Source: Hyphomicrobiales bacterium (lineage in GTDB: Bacteria > Pseudomonadota > Alphaproteobacteria > Rhizobiales > Beijerinckiaceae). Taken from it: 64,000 nucleotides of DNA. The DNA lies in the NCBI GenBank assembly GCA_019075905.1, contig JAGXAM010000013.1:1-64000 (forward strand), written 5' to 3'. The position numbers and the translations under genes are program-made. The notes below the pieces were generated by a model. The model was not told where the DNA came from, made no database searches, and saw only the letters and a program-made list of their open reading frames with translations. Below, one piece after another: positions 32,283 through 41,501 of this stretch (position 1 is the stretch's first letter; every line of letters begins with the position of its first letter).

Positions 32283-33416
32283 TCAGGAATGTGCGTTCTG
32301 CACGTAGGTGATCTTGCCGCTCGGCAGTTTCTTCCACGTATAGACGACATAGTCGGCGTCCTTGCGGTCGCCCTTCTTGTCATAGGAGAAATTGCCGATG
32401 ACGGTATGGAAGGTCATGCCGGTATGGATTTCGGCGGCGACCTTCTTCGGGTCGAGTGACTTTGCCTTGGTCGCGGCCTGGGCGATAACCTGCACGGCGG
32501 CATAGGCATAGAGCGTATAGGCTTCCGGGTCGAAGTTCTTGGCCGCAAACTCCTTCACCACGGCCGCTGCGGCCGGGTTCTTGGTCGGATCGGGCTGGAA
32601 GGTGTTCATCGTGCCGATGACAGCCGGGCCGCCGATCTGCGCGAATTCGTCGGAGACGACGCCGTCACCGCTGAACATCGTCGCCTTGACGCCCTGATCG
32701 TGCATCTGGCGCACCAGCAGGCCGCCGACATCCTGCAGGCCACCCCAGTAAACGATCTGCGCGCCCGAAGCCTTGATCTTGGTGACTTCTGCCGAATAAT
32801 CCTTTTCGCCAGCGTTGACTTCATCAACGAGCACCGGCTTGATGCCGCCCTTTTCGACCAGCGCCTTTGTGATGTCGGCGAGCCCCTTGCCATAGGTCGT
32901 CTTGTCATCGAGGAAGGCGATTTTCTTGCCTTTCAGGTGCTTCAGGATATAGGCGGCAGCCACGGCGCCTTGCTGGTCATCACGGCCGCACACGCGGAAG
33001 ATGTTCCAGTAACCGGGGCGATCGGTGAGCTGCGGGTTGGTCGAGGCCGGAGTGATCGCCAGGATGCCGTTTTCCTTGTAGACATCGGAAGCCGGGATGG
33101 ACACGCCAGAGTTGAAATGGCCGACCACAAATTTCACGCCGTCGCCCACGAATTTATTGGCAACAGACACGCCCTGCTTGGGATCTTCCTGATCGTCGCC
33201 TTCTTCGGCAACCAGCTTGTGGCCGAGCACGCCGCCCTTGGCGTTGATGTCGGCAATCGCCTGTTCAGCACCCTGGGTCATCTGCTTGCCAAATGCCGCG
33301 CCAGCGCCGGTGATGGGGCCGGCAATGCCGATTTTCAAATCGCTGGCGGCGTTGGCCGAACCCGTCAGAGCCAGACCGGCCGCCAAAATCATGCCCGTAT
33401 ACATCAGATGTTTCAT
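32283..33416 (-). CDS. livK: Branched-chain amino acid ABC transporter substrate-binding protein
   Basis: A Sec signal peptide ending GSANAA is followed by a classical LivK start SDLKIGIAGPITGAGAAFGK and by AEQAIADINAKGGVLGHKL and VVGHFNSGVSIPASDVYKENG. These closely fit true branched-chain amino acid binding proteins. Length is 377 residues from the ATG at 33416. It is the last gene of the livHMGF-DUF6867-livK operon and has its own terminator. Confidence 0.93.
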   Translation of the reverse strand: MKHLMYTGMILAAGLALTGSANAASDLKIGIAGPITGAGAAFGKQMTQGAEQAIADINAKGGVLGHKLVAEEGDDQEDPKQGVSVANKFVGDGVKFVVGHFNSGVSIPASDVYKENGILAITPASTNPQLTDRPGYWNIFRVCGRDDQQGAVAAAYILKHLKGKKIAFLDDKTTYGKGLADITKALVEKGGIKPVLVDEVNAGEKDYSAEVTKIKASGAQIVYWGGLQDVGGLLVRQMHDQGVKATMFSGDGVVSDEFAQIGGPAVIGTMNTFQPDPTKNPAAAAVVKEFAAKNFDPEAYTLYAYAAVQVIAQAATKAKSLDPKKVAAEIHTGMTFHTVIGNFSYDKKGDRKDADYVVYTWKKLPSGKITYVQNAHS

Positions 33417-33505
33417 TTTGAACTCCCTTGTCTTCCTCAAACCTTCGGTGCCAAGCCGGCCCAAAGCCCGTTCCAAGTGATGCAATTATCGCGCCATCAC
33501 TCTTG

Positions 33506-33877
33506 TCATTGGCGCGGCGGGTTCAAGTCCCCGCGCGCCGCCCAGCCCGCCAGCCCGGACTTTTCGAAAGCCCAGAAATAGCGTTCTGTCATCTGCCGCA
33601 CTCTTTGCAGGCGCCAGGCAATGACGCCGATCACCGCAAGAGCTGCAAAATTCACCAGATAATAGTGCAAGGTCAGCAAGCGCTCCTGATAAAGCGCATA
33701 GTGCAGGAATTGCACGCCGGCCGCAAGCAAGGCGCAGTAGACCAGCACCTTGACGACCGGATTCCAGGTCGTCGCCATGGCGCGGCCGATCGAAACGGCA
33801 CCAAGGCCGCCCAGAATGAGCGTCACGCCAACAAACACAAAGGGCCCGCTGGGCGTGGCCGGCCAGAGCAATGACAT
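33506..33877 (-). CDS. DUF6867-family small membrane protein
   Basis: The 123-residue protein has about three hydrophobic helices (FVFVGVTLILGGLGAVS, VLVYCALLAAGVQFLHYAL, YLVNFAALAVIGVIAW) and a basic tail. Proteins of this type occur in Rhizobiales between livF and livK, as here, but no function is established. Its ATG overlaps the livF stop by one base, so it is co-translated and may assist the transporter. Confidence 0.8.
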   Translation of the reverse strand: MSLLWPATPSGPFVFVGVTLILGGLGAVSIGRAMATTWNPVVKVLVYCALLAAGVQFLHYALYQERLLTLHYYLVNFAALAVIGVIAWRLQRVRQMTERYFWAFEKSGLAGWAARGDLNPPRQ

Positions 33878-34617
33878 CAGTGGCCTCCTTCCAGATAGGC
33901 AGCCTGCACTTCCGGACGCGCCAGAAGTTCCTTGCCGGTGCCGGACATAGTGATCAAGCCATTGACCATGACATAGCCGCGATCCGCCAGCTTCAGCGCC
34001 CCGAAGGCGTTTTGCTCCACCAGCAGCACGGTCAGGCCCTCACGCTTGTTGAGATCGCGGATGACATCGAAAATCTGCAGTGCGATCAATGGCGCAAGCC
34101 CGAGCGAGGGTTCATCGAGCATCAGCAGGCGCGGCCGCGACATAATCGCCCGCGCAATGGCCAGCATCTGCTGTTCGCCGCCCGACAGCGTGCCACCGCG
34201 TTGCGTCGCGCGGTCTTTCAGCCGCGGAAACAGCGTGTAGACCCGCTCCAGATCCTCGGTGAAATGCGCAAAATTGTTCAGGGAGGCGCCCATTTGCAGA
34301 TTCTCGTAAACGCTCATGCGCGGGAAAATCCGCCGTCCCTCCGGCGATTGGGCAATACCCAGCCGGGCAATCTCATGGGTGGCCAGCTTCGTGATGTTGC
34401 GGCCATTATAGATGATCTGGCCTTCACGCGCCCGCGGACTGCCGAAGATCGTCATCATCAGTGTGGATTTGCCCGCGCCATTGGCGCCGATCAGCGTGAC
34501 GATCTCCCCTTCGGCGACAGACAGGTCAACGCCCTTGAGCGCGATGATATTGCCGTAATAGGTCTTGATACCCTTGATTTCCAGCAGCGCCGGCTTGGCA
34601 TTGGCTTCGACGCTCAT
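33877..34617 (-). CDS. livF: Branched-chain amino acid ABC transporter ATP-binding protein LivF
   Basis: A single ATP-binding cassette of 246 residues: Walker A LIGANGAGKSTLMMTI, signature LSGGEQQMLAIARAIM, Walker B LLMLDEPSLGLAP and switch histidine replaced in the LivF manner (LLVEQNAFGAL). The phrase GIAQSPEGRRIFPRMSVYEN is a LivF hallmark. Its start overlaps livG by four bases. Confidence 0.95.
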   Translation of the reverse strand: MSVEANAKPALLEIKGIKTYYGNIIALKGVDLSVAEGEIVTLIGANGAGKSTLMMTIFGSPRAREGQIIYNGRNITKLATHEIARLGIAQSPEGRRIFPRMSVYENLQMGASLNNFAHFTEDLERVYTLFPRLKDRATQRGGTLSGGEQQMLAIARAIMSRPRLLMLDEPSLGLAPLIALQIFDVIRDLNKREGLTVLLVEQNAFGALKLADRGYVMVNGLITMSGTGKELLARPEVQAAYLEGGH

Positions 34618-35525
34618 GAGCGCATCTCCGCTTCGGCTGCGTCAACTTCCGCCTCGTCGGCGACGCCGAGATAGGCAGCAATGACCTTGGGATCATTGCG
34701 CACCTCGGCAGGCGGGCCGTCGGCGATCTTGATGCCGTAATCGAGCACAATGACATGATCGGAAATCTGCATGACGACCGACATGTCATGCTCGATCAGG
34801 AAGACGGAAACACCGTCGATTTCGCGGATTGAACGCAGCAGCGTGTTCAAATCCGCCGACTCGCGCGGGTTGAGGCCGGCCGCCGGTTCGTCAAGACACA
34901 GCAACACCGGCTTCGTGCACATGGCGCGGGCAATTTCGAGGCGTCGCTGCGCACCATAGGGCAATTCGCCAGCAGCATCGTCGGCGCGGTCGATGAGGCC
35001 GATACGATCCAGCCAGTGCCGGGCAAGGTCAACCGCCTCGCTCTGGCGACGGCGGAACGACGGCGCGCCGATTAGCCCGAGCAGGCTGTAGCCGGAGGCT
35101 GCCATCAGCGGCACATGCTGCGCCACAATCAGGTTTTCCAGAACGGTCATGCCCGAAAACAGCCGAATATTTTGAAAAGTGCGGGCGACACGCGCCTCGC
35201 GCGCCACCTCATAGCCCGGCAGGCGCTCCAGCAGATAGAGATCATAGTCCGAAGCCTGTGCCCGGCGACCACCTGATCGGGTCAGGTTTTCCACCGGCCC
35301 ACTCTCGACCTTGCCCTGGCGTGCCAGCGCCAGACGCCCGGTCGTGGGCTTGTAAAAGCCGGTCACGCAATTGAAGACCGTCGTCTTGCCGGCGCCATTG
35401 GGGCCGATCAGCGCGGTGATATCGCCCCGTCCGACACTGAACGACACATCATTGACCGCCGTCAGGCCGCCGAAAACCATGCTCAGATGGTCAACCGCCA
35501 GCAGCGGATCGCTTTCCCAGCGCAT
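34614..35525 (-). CDS. livG: Branched-chain amino acid ABC transporter ATP-binding protein LivG
   Basis: A 303-residue ATPase with Walker A LIGPNGAGKTTVFNCVTGFY, the LivG-specific RTFQNIRLFSGMTVLEN, signature LPYGAQRRLEIARAMC, Walker B LCLDEPAAGLNPRE and switch histidine in LIEHDMSVVMQIS. An insert after the Walker A region (about residues 60-95) makes it longer than usual, as is common in Rhizobiales. It pairs with LivF; the start codon shares one base with the livM stop. Confidence 0.95.
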   Translation of the reverse strand: MRWESDPLLAVDHLSMVFGGLTAVNDVSFSVGRGDITALIGPNGAGKTTVFNCVTGFYKPTTGRLALARQGKVESGPVENLTRSGGRRAQASDYDLYLLERLPGYEVAREARVARTFQNIRLFSGMTVLENLIVAQHVPLMAASGYSLLGLIGAPSFRRRQSEAVDLARHWLDRIGLIDRADDAAGELPYGAQRRLEIARAMCTKPVLLCLDEPAAGLNPRESADLNTLLRSIREIDGVSVFLIEHDMSVVMQISDHVIVLDYGIKIADGPPAEVRNDPKVIAAYLGVADEAEVDAAEAEMRS

Positions 35526-36898
35526 CAGCCGTGCCCCTCTTTGACGTTGGCTCCGGAGATCGTCCGCGCCTCATTGAGGAAAATTGACGGCGTACGCGTC
35601 GAGACCAGACCACGCGGCCGGAAAATCATCATGACCACCATGCCTGCCCCAAAAATCAGCATGCGATATTGCACCGGATCGAATTGCGGCCCGAAAATAT
35701 ATTTCAGAAAGCCCAGTTCGCGCAGAATTTCCGTGCCGCCAATCATCAGCGCCGCCGCGAAGGCCACGCCGATCTGCGAGCCGAGACCGCCAAGCACGAC
35801 AATTGCCAGAATCGTCGCCGATTCGATGAAAGTGAAACTGTCGGGGCTGACAAAGCCCTGGCGCACCGCAAAGAACGACCCGGCAAAGCCGGCAAACATC
35901 GCGCCCAACGAGAACGCCGTCAGCTTGGTGATGGTCGTGTTGATGCCGAGCGAGCGGCAGGCAATTTCATCCTCGCGCAGCGCTTCCCAGGCTCGGCCAA
36001 TCGGCAGGCGGCGAATCCGCATCGTCACGAAATAGGTCAGCAGCGCCAGCGCCAGGATCAGGAAATAAAGGAAGATCGTTTGCTGGATCGGCATGAAGTG
36101 CAGATGGAAAAACGACGCGAATGTCAGGTGGGTGTCATCATCTTCAAACGGCAGGCCGAAAAAGCTGACATGCGGAATGGATGCAATCCCGGCATAGCCA
36201 TTGGAAAACGCCGTCCAGTTGATCAGGATCATGCGAATGATCTCACCGAAGGCCAGGGTCACGATGGCGAGATAATCGCCGCGCAGGCGCAGGACCGGAA
36301 AGCCGAGGATCATGCCCCAGAGCGACGCCAATATCCCGGCAAGGGGCAGGCAAATCCAGAACGACAGTCCGAACTTTGTGGAGAGCAGGGCATAGGAATA
36401 GGCCCCGACCGCATAGAAGGCGACATAGCCAAGATCGAGCAGGCCGGCGAGGCCGACAACGATGTTCAGGCCCCAGCCCAGCATCACGTAAATCAGGATC
36501 TGGATACCGTAATTATTGATCCATTTCAGCGAGCCGAACGGCCCGGTCAACCAGTACATGATAAAGGGATAGGCGATCAGCAGCACCACCAGCAAAGCTT
36601 TCAGCTGGAAGGCCGTCTGCGGCGAAATCCCGATGCCTGAGGATTTGACCCGCGTGGTGCGGCCAGACTGCCAGATGACGATGAAAAACCGGGCGACGAA
36701 AATCGCCGCGACGAGGCCGAGCACCAGCAGTGGCCGCGACCTGACGACCAGCATGTTGTTGATATTGGCGCCCGCCCGGAACAGCAGGATCGGAAATGAA
36801 AGGGCCGCAGCGGCCACTGCCGCCCAGGCTGCCTGTTTGAACGCTTCGACAATATCGGAACGGCCGGCTGCGCGCTCTGGATTCGTGGTCACGCTCAT
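35525..36898 (-). CDS. livM: Branched-chain amino acid ABC transporter permease LivM (long form)
   Basis: The 457-residue permease has a long N-terminal portion (about 110 residues with two to three extra helices) before the conserved HAAT core YVMLGWGLNIVVGLAGLLDL, RLRGDYLAIVTLAFGEIIRM and the ATPase-coupling RAWEALREDEIACRSLGINT. The long form is typical for alphaproteobacterial branched-chain amino acid systems. It starts four bases before the livH end and shares a base with livG. Confidence 0.93.
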   Translation of the reverse strand: MSVTTNPERAAGRSDIVEAFKQAAWAAVAAAALSFPILLFRAGANINNMLVVRSRPLLVLGLVAAIFVARFFIVIWQSGRTTRVKSSGIGISPQTAFQLKALLVVLLIAYPFIMYWLTGPFGSLKWINNYGIQILIYVMLGWGLNIVVGLAGLLDLGYVAFYAVGAYSYALLSTKFGLSFWICLPLAGILASLWGMILGFPVLRLRGDYLAIVTLAFGEIIRMILINWTAFSNGYAGIASIPHVSFFGLPFEDDDTHLTFASFFHLHFMPIQQTIFLYFLILALALLTYFVTMRIRRLPIGRAWEALREDEIACRSLGINTTITKLTAFSLGAMFAGFAGSFFAVRQGFVSPDSFTFIESATILAIVVLGGLGSQIGVAFAAALMIGGTEILRELGFLKYIFGPQFDPVQYRMLIFGAGMVVMMIFRPRGLVSTRTPSIFLNEARTISGANVKEGHG

Positions 36899-36902
36899 GA
36901 AA

Positions 36903-37820
36903 TCAGACCTTCTCCACTTCAGGACGGCCCAGCAGTCCCGAGGGCAGGAACACCAGCGTGATCGCCAAAATCGAGAAAGCGGCGATGTCTTTGTAATCGG
37001 TCGAGAAATAGGCTGACCAGAACGTCTCGATCAGCCCGATCAGCAAACCACCAAGCACCGCACCCGGCAAAGACCCGATGCCACCAAGCACCGCGGCCGT
37101 GAAGGCCTTTGTGCCCGGCAAAAACCCGTCGGCAAAATTTATGACGCCGTATTTCATGAGATAGAGCGAGCCCGCGACCGCCGCCAGCGCCGCGCCGATG
37201 ATGAAGGTGAGGGATACCGTGCGGTTGACATCAACACCGAGCAGCGCCGCCATTTTCATGTCCTGCTCGCAGGCGCGTTGCGAACGCCCCAGCGACGTAT
37301 GGCGCACCATGAACCAGAAACCGGCCAGCAGCGCGATGGTCACGACGACGATGATGACGTCGCTGTAGGACATGGTCACGTTGAACTGGCCGCCATGGGT
37401 CAGGGTGATGGACCGGCCAAACGGGTTGGAAATCGGCTTGTTGCGGGGCCCCTGCGCCACCTGCACGAAATTCGACAGAAAAATCGACATGCCGATCGCC
37501 GAGATCAGCGGTGCGAGCCGGAATGACCCGCGCAGAGGCCGATAGGCGATCCGCTCGATGGCCCAGTTCCATACCGACGTCATCAACATGGACCCGAGTG
37601 CCGCCAGCACAAAGACGAGGGGCATGAAGGTCACGCCCAACTTCTGCGTCAGCAGCAGCAAAAACAGCAAGGCAATGAAGGCTGAAAGCATGAACACATC
37701 GCCATGGGCGAAATTCACCATGCCGATGATGCCATAAACCATCGTGTAGCCAATGGCGATCAGTCCATAAATCGCACCCAGCGTCACGCCATTGATCAAC
37801 TCTTGCAGGAATAAATCCAT
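36903..37820 (-). CDS. livH: Branched-chain amino acid ABC transporter permease LivH
   Basis: The 305-residue protein opens LFLQELINGVTLGAIYGLIA, then GYTMVYGIIGMVNFAHGDVF, and has the coupling segment RSQRACEQDMKMAALLGVDV and FTAAVLGGIGSLPGAVLGG, as in E. coli-type LivH. The ATG at 37820 was chosen over an upstream ATG because the LivH family begins here. It is the first gene of this operon, followed by livM, livG, livF, the DUF6867 gene and livK. Confidence 0.93.
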   Translation of the reverse strand: MDLFLQELINGVTLGAIYGLIAIGYTMVYGIIGMVNFAHGDVFMLSAFIALLFLLLLTQKLGVTFMPLVFVLAALGSMLMTSVWNWAIERIAYRPLRGSFRLAPLISAIGMSIFLSNFVQVAQGPRNKPISNPFGRSITLTHGGQFNVTMSYSDVIIVVVTIALLAGFWFMVRHTSLGRSQRACEQDMKMAALLGVDVNRTVSLTFIIGAALAAVAGSLYLMKYGVINFADGFLPGTKAFTAAVLGGIGSLPGAVLGGLLIGLIETFWSAYFSTDYKDIAAFSILAITLVFLPSGLLGRPEVEKV

Positions 37821-38128
37821 GCCGGTCACACCCCCCGCCTTAACCCGCAGCCGGCGCAGCTTGTAGTCGCGCGTCCGGCTTGTCTGACCCTGTCGAACAC
37901 AGGTCAGTGGCGACAGTTGAAGCTTAAATCGTTCTACAATGCAAGCCCAACTTCGCCTCATTGTGCTGCCATTTTAGCCAATATGGGTGCCAGCAGTCGG
38001 TTCAGGGGCCCGGCAGCGCCGCTTTTTCGCCACCATCAGGGGCCCTGCGCCGCAGGTCCTGACACGATTTTTGAACCGTTCCAAAGCCGGTTTTCAGCCG
38101 TTGGAGCCCGACAATGCACCCCTGTGGA
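37821..38128. other. Intergenic region upstream of the liv operon
   Basis: These 308 bases lie between the rlmN stop codon and the livH start, both genes on the minus strand. They must hold the liv operon promoter, but no convincing -35/-10 pair, terminator, tRNA or small gene was identified. Confidence 0.4.
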
Positions 38129-39307
38129 TCAGCCCTCGTCAATCGCCAGTCTGGCGCGGGCGCGCAATTTTTCGGTTTCGCTCTTGAGTTGACCACAGGC
38201 GGCAAGAATGTCCCGGCCACGCGGCGTGCGCACCGGGCTGGCATAGCCGGCATTGAAGACAATGTCGGAAAATCGCTCGATCGTCCCCCAGTCAGAACAT
38301 TCATAGGGGGCACCTGGCCAGGGGTTGAAGGGGATCAGGTTGATCTTGGCCGGGATGTGCTTCAACAGCCGCACCAGTTCGCGCGCTTCGGCCGGTGAAT
38401 CATTGATGCCTTTCAGCATGACATATTCAAAGGTGATGCGCCGGGCATTGGAGGCGCCGGGGTAATCCCGGCAGGCCTGCAGCAGGTCGGCAATCGGATA
38501 GCGTTTGTTCAGCGGCACCAGCCTGTTGCGCAACTCATTGGAGGTGGCGTGCAGCGAAATCGCCAGCATCGGCCCGCTTTCGGCACCAAGGCGCGGAATT
38601 TCCGGCACGACGCCGGAGGTCGAGACGGTGATGCGCCGCCGCGACAAGGACAGGCCATCGCCATCGCTCATGACATCCACGGCATCGCGCACCGCGTCAA
38701 AATTGTATAAAGGTTCGCCCATGCCCATGAAAACAATGTTGGAAACGGCGCGGTTGCCCTCGCCGGGCACGAGGCCGTCGGTCGGCGGCACCGCCCCGGG
38801 GAAATCCCCGAGAAGGTCGCGCGCCACCAGCACTTGCGCGACAATATCCTGGGTCGTGAGATTGCGGACCAGCCTTTGCGTGCCGGTATGGCAGAAGCTG
38901 CAGGTCAAGGTGCAGCCGACCTGGCTTGAGACACACAGGGTCCCGCGGTCATGCTCGGGAATATAGACGCATTCGATTTCCGCACCCTTGTCGCGGGCAT
39001 CGACCGGCGGCATGCGCATCAGCCATTTGCGCGTGCCATCGGCCGAGAGCTGCGCCGAGACCACCTGCGGGCGCGCCAGCGTGAAATGCGCGGCGAGCTT
39101 CTGGCGCAAGGGCTTGGCTATATTGGCCATGGCGTCAAAGTCGCGGATGCCGCGATGATAAATCCAGTGCCAAAGCTGGGCCGTGCGCATGCGGATTTCG
39201 CGCTCGGGCACATCGAGGCTCGCCAGCGCAAGACCAAGATCGGCGCGAGTCAGGCCGGCCAACGAGCGCGCCGGACTGGTTGTGACAAGAGAGGTCGTGG
39301 TTTCCAT
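38129..39307 (-). CDS. rlmN: 23S rRNA/tRNA adenine-C2 methyltransferase RlmN
   Basis: The 392-residue radical-SAM enzyme has the cluster motif [11 protein letters not shown], preceded by CVSSQVGC, and the family phrases [29 protein letters not shown] and [18 protein letters not shown]. The second catalytic cysteine is in the C-terminal AACGQL. It methylates A2503 of 23S rRNA and A37 of some tRNAs. It stands alone on the minus strand. Confidence 0.96.
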   Translation of the reverse strand: METTTSLVTTSPARSLAGLTRADLGLALASLDVPEREIRMRTAQLWHWIYHRGIRDFDAMANIAKPLRQKLAAHFTLARPQVVSAQLSADGTRKWLMRMPPVDARDKGAEIECVYIPEHDRGTLCVSSQVGCTLTCSFCHTGTQRLVRNLTTQDIVAQVLVARDLLGDFPGAVPPTDGLVPGEGNRAVSNIVFMGMGEPLYNFDAVRDAVDVMSDGDGLSLSRRRITVSTSGVVPEIPRLGAESGPMLAISLHATSNELRNRLVPLNKRYPIADLLQACRDYPGASNARRITFEYVMLKGINDSPAEARELVRLLKHIPAKINLIPFNPWPGAPYECSDWGTIERFSDIVFNAGYASPVRTPRGRDILAACGQLKSETEKLRARARLAIDEG

Positions 39308-39511
39308 CCGTGCTCCCTAGCACATTTTTCCCGCCTCGACGCGAATTTGCAGCGCCGCACGAACCGGCCTCGCGCCGCTTCTTTCAGGGCTGCGACAGGC
39401 GCGCACTATGGCACCTGCACATACTTGCCGCTTGCCTTGGCCCCCGATTTCGCCTTAGCCTAGCTGCCTGGACGGATTGCCGTCCGGTGCGTGGCAGGGA
39501 TGGGAGATTTG

Positions 39512-39769
39512 ATGATGGGCATTATTTCAATTTTGATCATGGGGCTGATCGCCGGTTTCATCGGCAGCAAGATCGTAAACAAAACCGGCTCCGGGCTGGT
39601 CATGGACATTGTCATCGGCGTGGTCGGGGCTTTTGTCGGCGGCATTATCGGCCAGTTGCTGTTTCATGTCGGCATCGAGCACTTCAACCTGTATGGTATC
39701 ATCATGTCGATCTTTGGCTCGGTGATCGTGCTTTATGCCTATCACATGGTGCGTGGCTCGCAGTCGTAA
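39512..39769 (+). CDS. GlsB/YeaQ/YmgE-family small membrane protein
   Basis: The 85-residue protein is almost entirely glycine-rich membrane helix: MGIISILIMGLIAGFIGSKI, DIVIGVVGAFVGGIIGQLLF and IIMSIFGSVIVLYAYHMVRG. This is the transglycosylase-associated (Gls-like) family, often stress induced; the enzymatic name is historical and no activity is established. ATG 39512 has GGGAGA upstream. Confidence 0.85.
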   Translation: MMGIISILIMGLIAGFIGSKIVNKTGSGLVMDIVIGVVGAFVGGIIGQLLFHVGIEHFNLYGIIMSIFGSVIVLYAYHMVRGSQS

Positions 39770-39784
39770 GGTCAGGACCATCGC

Positions 39785-40282
39785 GTGTCAGAACTTGCTG
39801 TCAGTATCGAGGCATGGCGCGACGTCGATGTGCCGCTGATTGAGCGGCTGGATGCCCGGGTCTTCGGCCCTGGGCGTTTTGCCCGCAGTGCCTACCGGCT
39901 ACGTGAGGGCGGCGCGCCGGAGTTCGGGCTCTCGCGCCTCGCGCGCATTGGCTCGATGATGGTCGGCGCCAACCGCATGACCCTGATTCGCTGCGGCGAC
40001 CGGCCGGCACTGCTGCTCGGCCCGCTCACGGTCGAGCCGGCCTTCCGCAAACACGGCATTGGCGGCAGGCTCATCGCCAGTTCGCTCGAGGCAGCGCGCG
40101 CTGCCGGGCACTGCTTCGTGCTGCTGGTCGGCGATTTGCCCTATTATGGCCGCCATGGGTTTTCCATGGTCAAGCCGGGACAAATCACCATGCCCGGCCC
40201 GGTTGATCCGGCGCGACTTTTGGTTTGCGAACTCGAGCCAGGCAGCTTTGTCGCCGCCAGCGGGCTGGTGCTGGCGGCGTAA
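39785..40282 (+). CDS. GNAT-family N-acetyltransferase (YhbS-like)
   Basis: The 165-residue protein has the acetyl-CoA-binding segment LGPLTVEPAFRKHGIGGRLI followed by ASSLEAARAAGHCFVLLVGD and PYYGRHGF, the pattern of YhbS-type acetyltransferases. A GTG at 39785 is the likely start, 15 bases after the GlsB-like gene. The acceptor is unknown. Confidence 0.85.
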   Translation: MSELAVSIEAWRDVDVPLIERLDARVFGPGRFARSAYRLREGGAPEFGLSRLARIGSMMVGANRMTLIRCGDRPALLLGPLTVEPAFRKHGIGGRLIASSLEAARAAGHCFVLLVGDLPYYGRHGFSMVKPGQITMPGPVDPARLLVCELEPGSFVAASGLVLAA

Positions 40283-40291
40283 GCATCCCAT

Positions 40292-41497
40292 TCAGCTATG
40301 GATCAACTCGCCGGCCGATTTCCAGTGCGCCCCATCAAAGTCCTGGATTTGCAGGGCGCGGATCGGCGAATAATTGGTCGGCGAAGTGTTGAGCGTGATG
40401 CCCGGCAATAGCGTGGCGCAGGTGAAGTCCTTCAGGCTCTGCGCCTGTTTCAGAATATTCGCGCGCGACAGGTCATTACCGCATTGTTTCAGCACATGCG
40501 CCATGGTCTGGGCGGCAGCATAGCCATAGGCGGCATTGCCATCGACGATGGCGTTCTTGTCCATATATTTGTTACAGAAGGCCGCCCACTCCATATAACC
40601 CGGATCCTTGGCGAGGGCCGGGTCGGACGTGTCCTTGACATAGGCGGCGGTCAGCAGGCCCTTGGCGGCATCGAGCCCCGCGGCCTTCAAGATCGGAAAT
40701 GCCGCCGAAACATTGGAGAGGTAGCGCACACCCTTGAAGCCTAGGGCGAAAGATTTATGCACGGCCTGCGCCCCGAATTTCGGCGTTGCCGCAAACAGCA
40801 TCACGTCAACCCCCGCACCTTGCAGGGTGACGATCTGCGAGTCGACGGTGGGTTCAGAAACCTCATAAGACACCGTCTTGGTGATCATGCCGGCCTTGTC
40901 GCCTGTTAGCACCGATTTCAGGCCCACCAGATAATCCTGGCCAAAGTCATCGTTCTGATAAAGCACGCCAATCTTGGCTTTGGGGTGATTGGCGAGGATA
41001 TGCTTGGCGTAGATCGCCGCCTCTGCCTGGTAATTCGGGTTGAAGCCCATCGTCCAGGGAAACTTCTTGGGATCGCTGAAGATAGCCGCACCGGTCGCCA
41101 CGAACAATTGTGGGATTTTGGCGTTGTTGAGATATTTCATGATGGCCGCATTGGACGGCGTGCCGAGGCTCTGGAAAATGAAAGCCACCTTTTCCTGTTC
41201 AACGAGGCGGCGGATGTCCTCCACGGCCTTCGGCGGGCTATAACCATCATCGAGGCTCATCAGCTTGATCTTGCGCCCGTTAATGCCCCCCTTTTCGTTG
41301 AGCATTTTGAAATAGGCGACCTCGGTGCGCCCGATTATGCCATAGGCCGAAGCCGGGCCGGAATAGGGCATGGTCTGGCCGATGCGGATCTCGGTCGCTG
41401 TAACGCCCGGCGCATTGGCGGCCAGGGCAGGCAGGCTTGCCCCGGTTGCCACGCTGGCGGCGGCACCGGAGGCAAGCAGTTCACGACGTGATATCAT
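40292..41497 (-). CDS. ABC transporter substrate-binding protein, Tat-exported (HAAT type)
   Basis: The 401-residue protein has a twin-arginine signal (MISRRELLASGAAASVATGA) and a periplasmic binding fold starting TATEIRIGQTMPYSGPASAY, with SLDDGYSPPKAVEDIRRLVE and VLYQNDDFGQDYLVGLKSVL. This subgroup more often binds aromatic or other carboxylates than leucine. It is the last gene of the livGFHM-type operon; its GGGAGC ribosome-binding site overlaps the livM stop region. Confidence 0.9.
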   Translation of the reverse strand: MISRRELLASGAAASVATGASLPALAANAPGVTATEIRIGQTMPYSGPASAYGIIGRTEVAYFKMLNEKGGINGRKIKLMSLDDGYSPPKAVEDIRRLVEQEKVAFIFQSLGTPSNAAIMKYLNNAKIPQLFVATGAAIFSDPKKFPWTMGFNPNYQAEAAIYAKHILANHPKAKIGVLYQNDDFGQDYLVGLKSVLTGDKAGMITKTVSYEVSEPTVDSQIVTLQGAGVDVMLFAATPKFGAQAVHKSFALGFKGVRYLSNVSAAFPILKAAGLDAAKGLLTAAYVKDTSDPALAKDPGYMEWAAFCNKYMDKNAIVDGNAAYGYAAAQTMAHVLKQCGNDLSRANILKQAQSLKDFTCATLLPGITLNTSPTNYSPIRALQIQDFDGAHWKSAGELIHS

Positions 41498-41501
41498 GGT
41501 G

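Noticed and set aside
37821-38128. Possible tRNA or small RNA in the gap before the liv operon
   Set aside because: No cloverleaf, CCA end or stable conserved stem was recognisable by eye.
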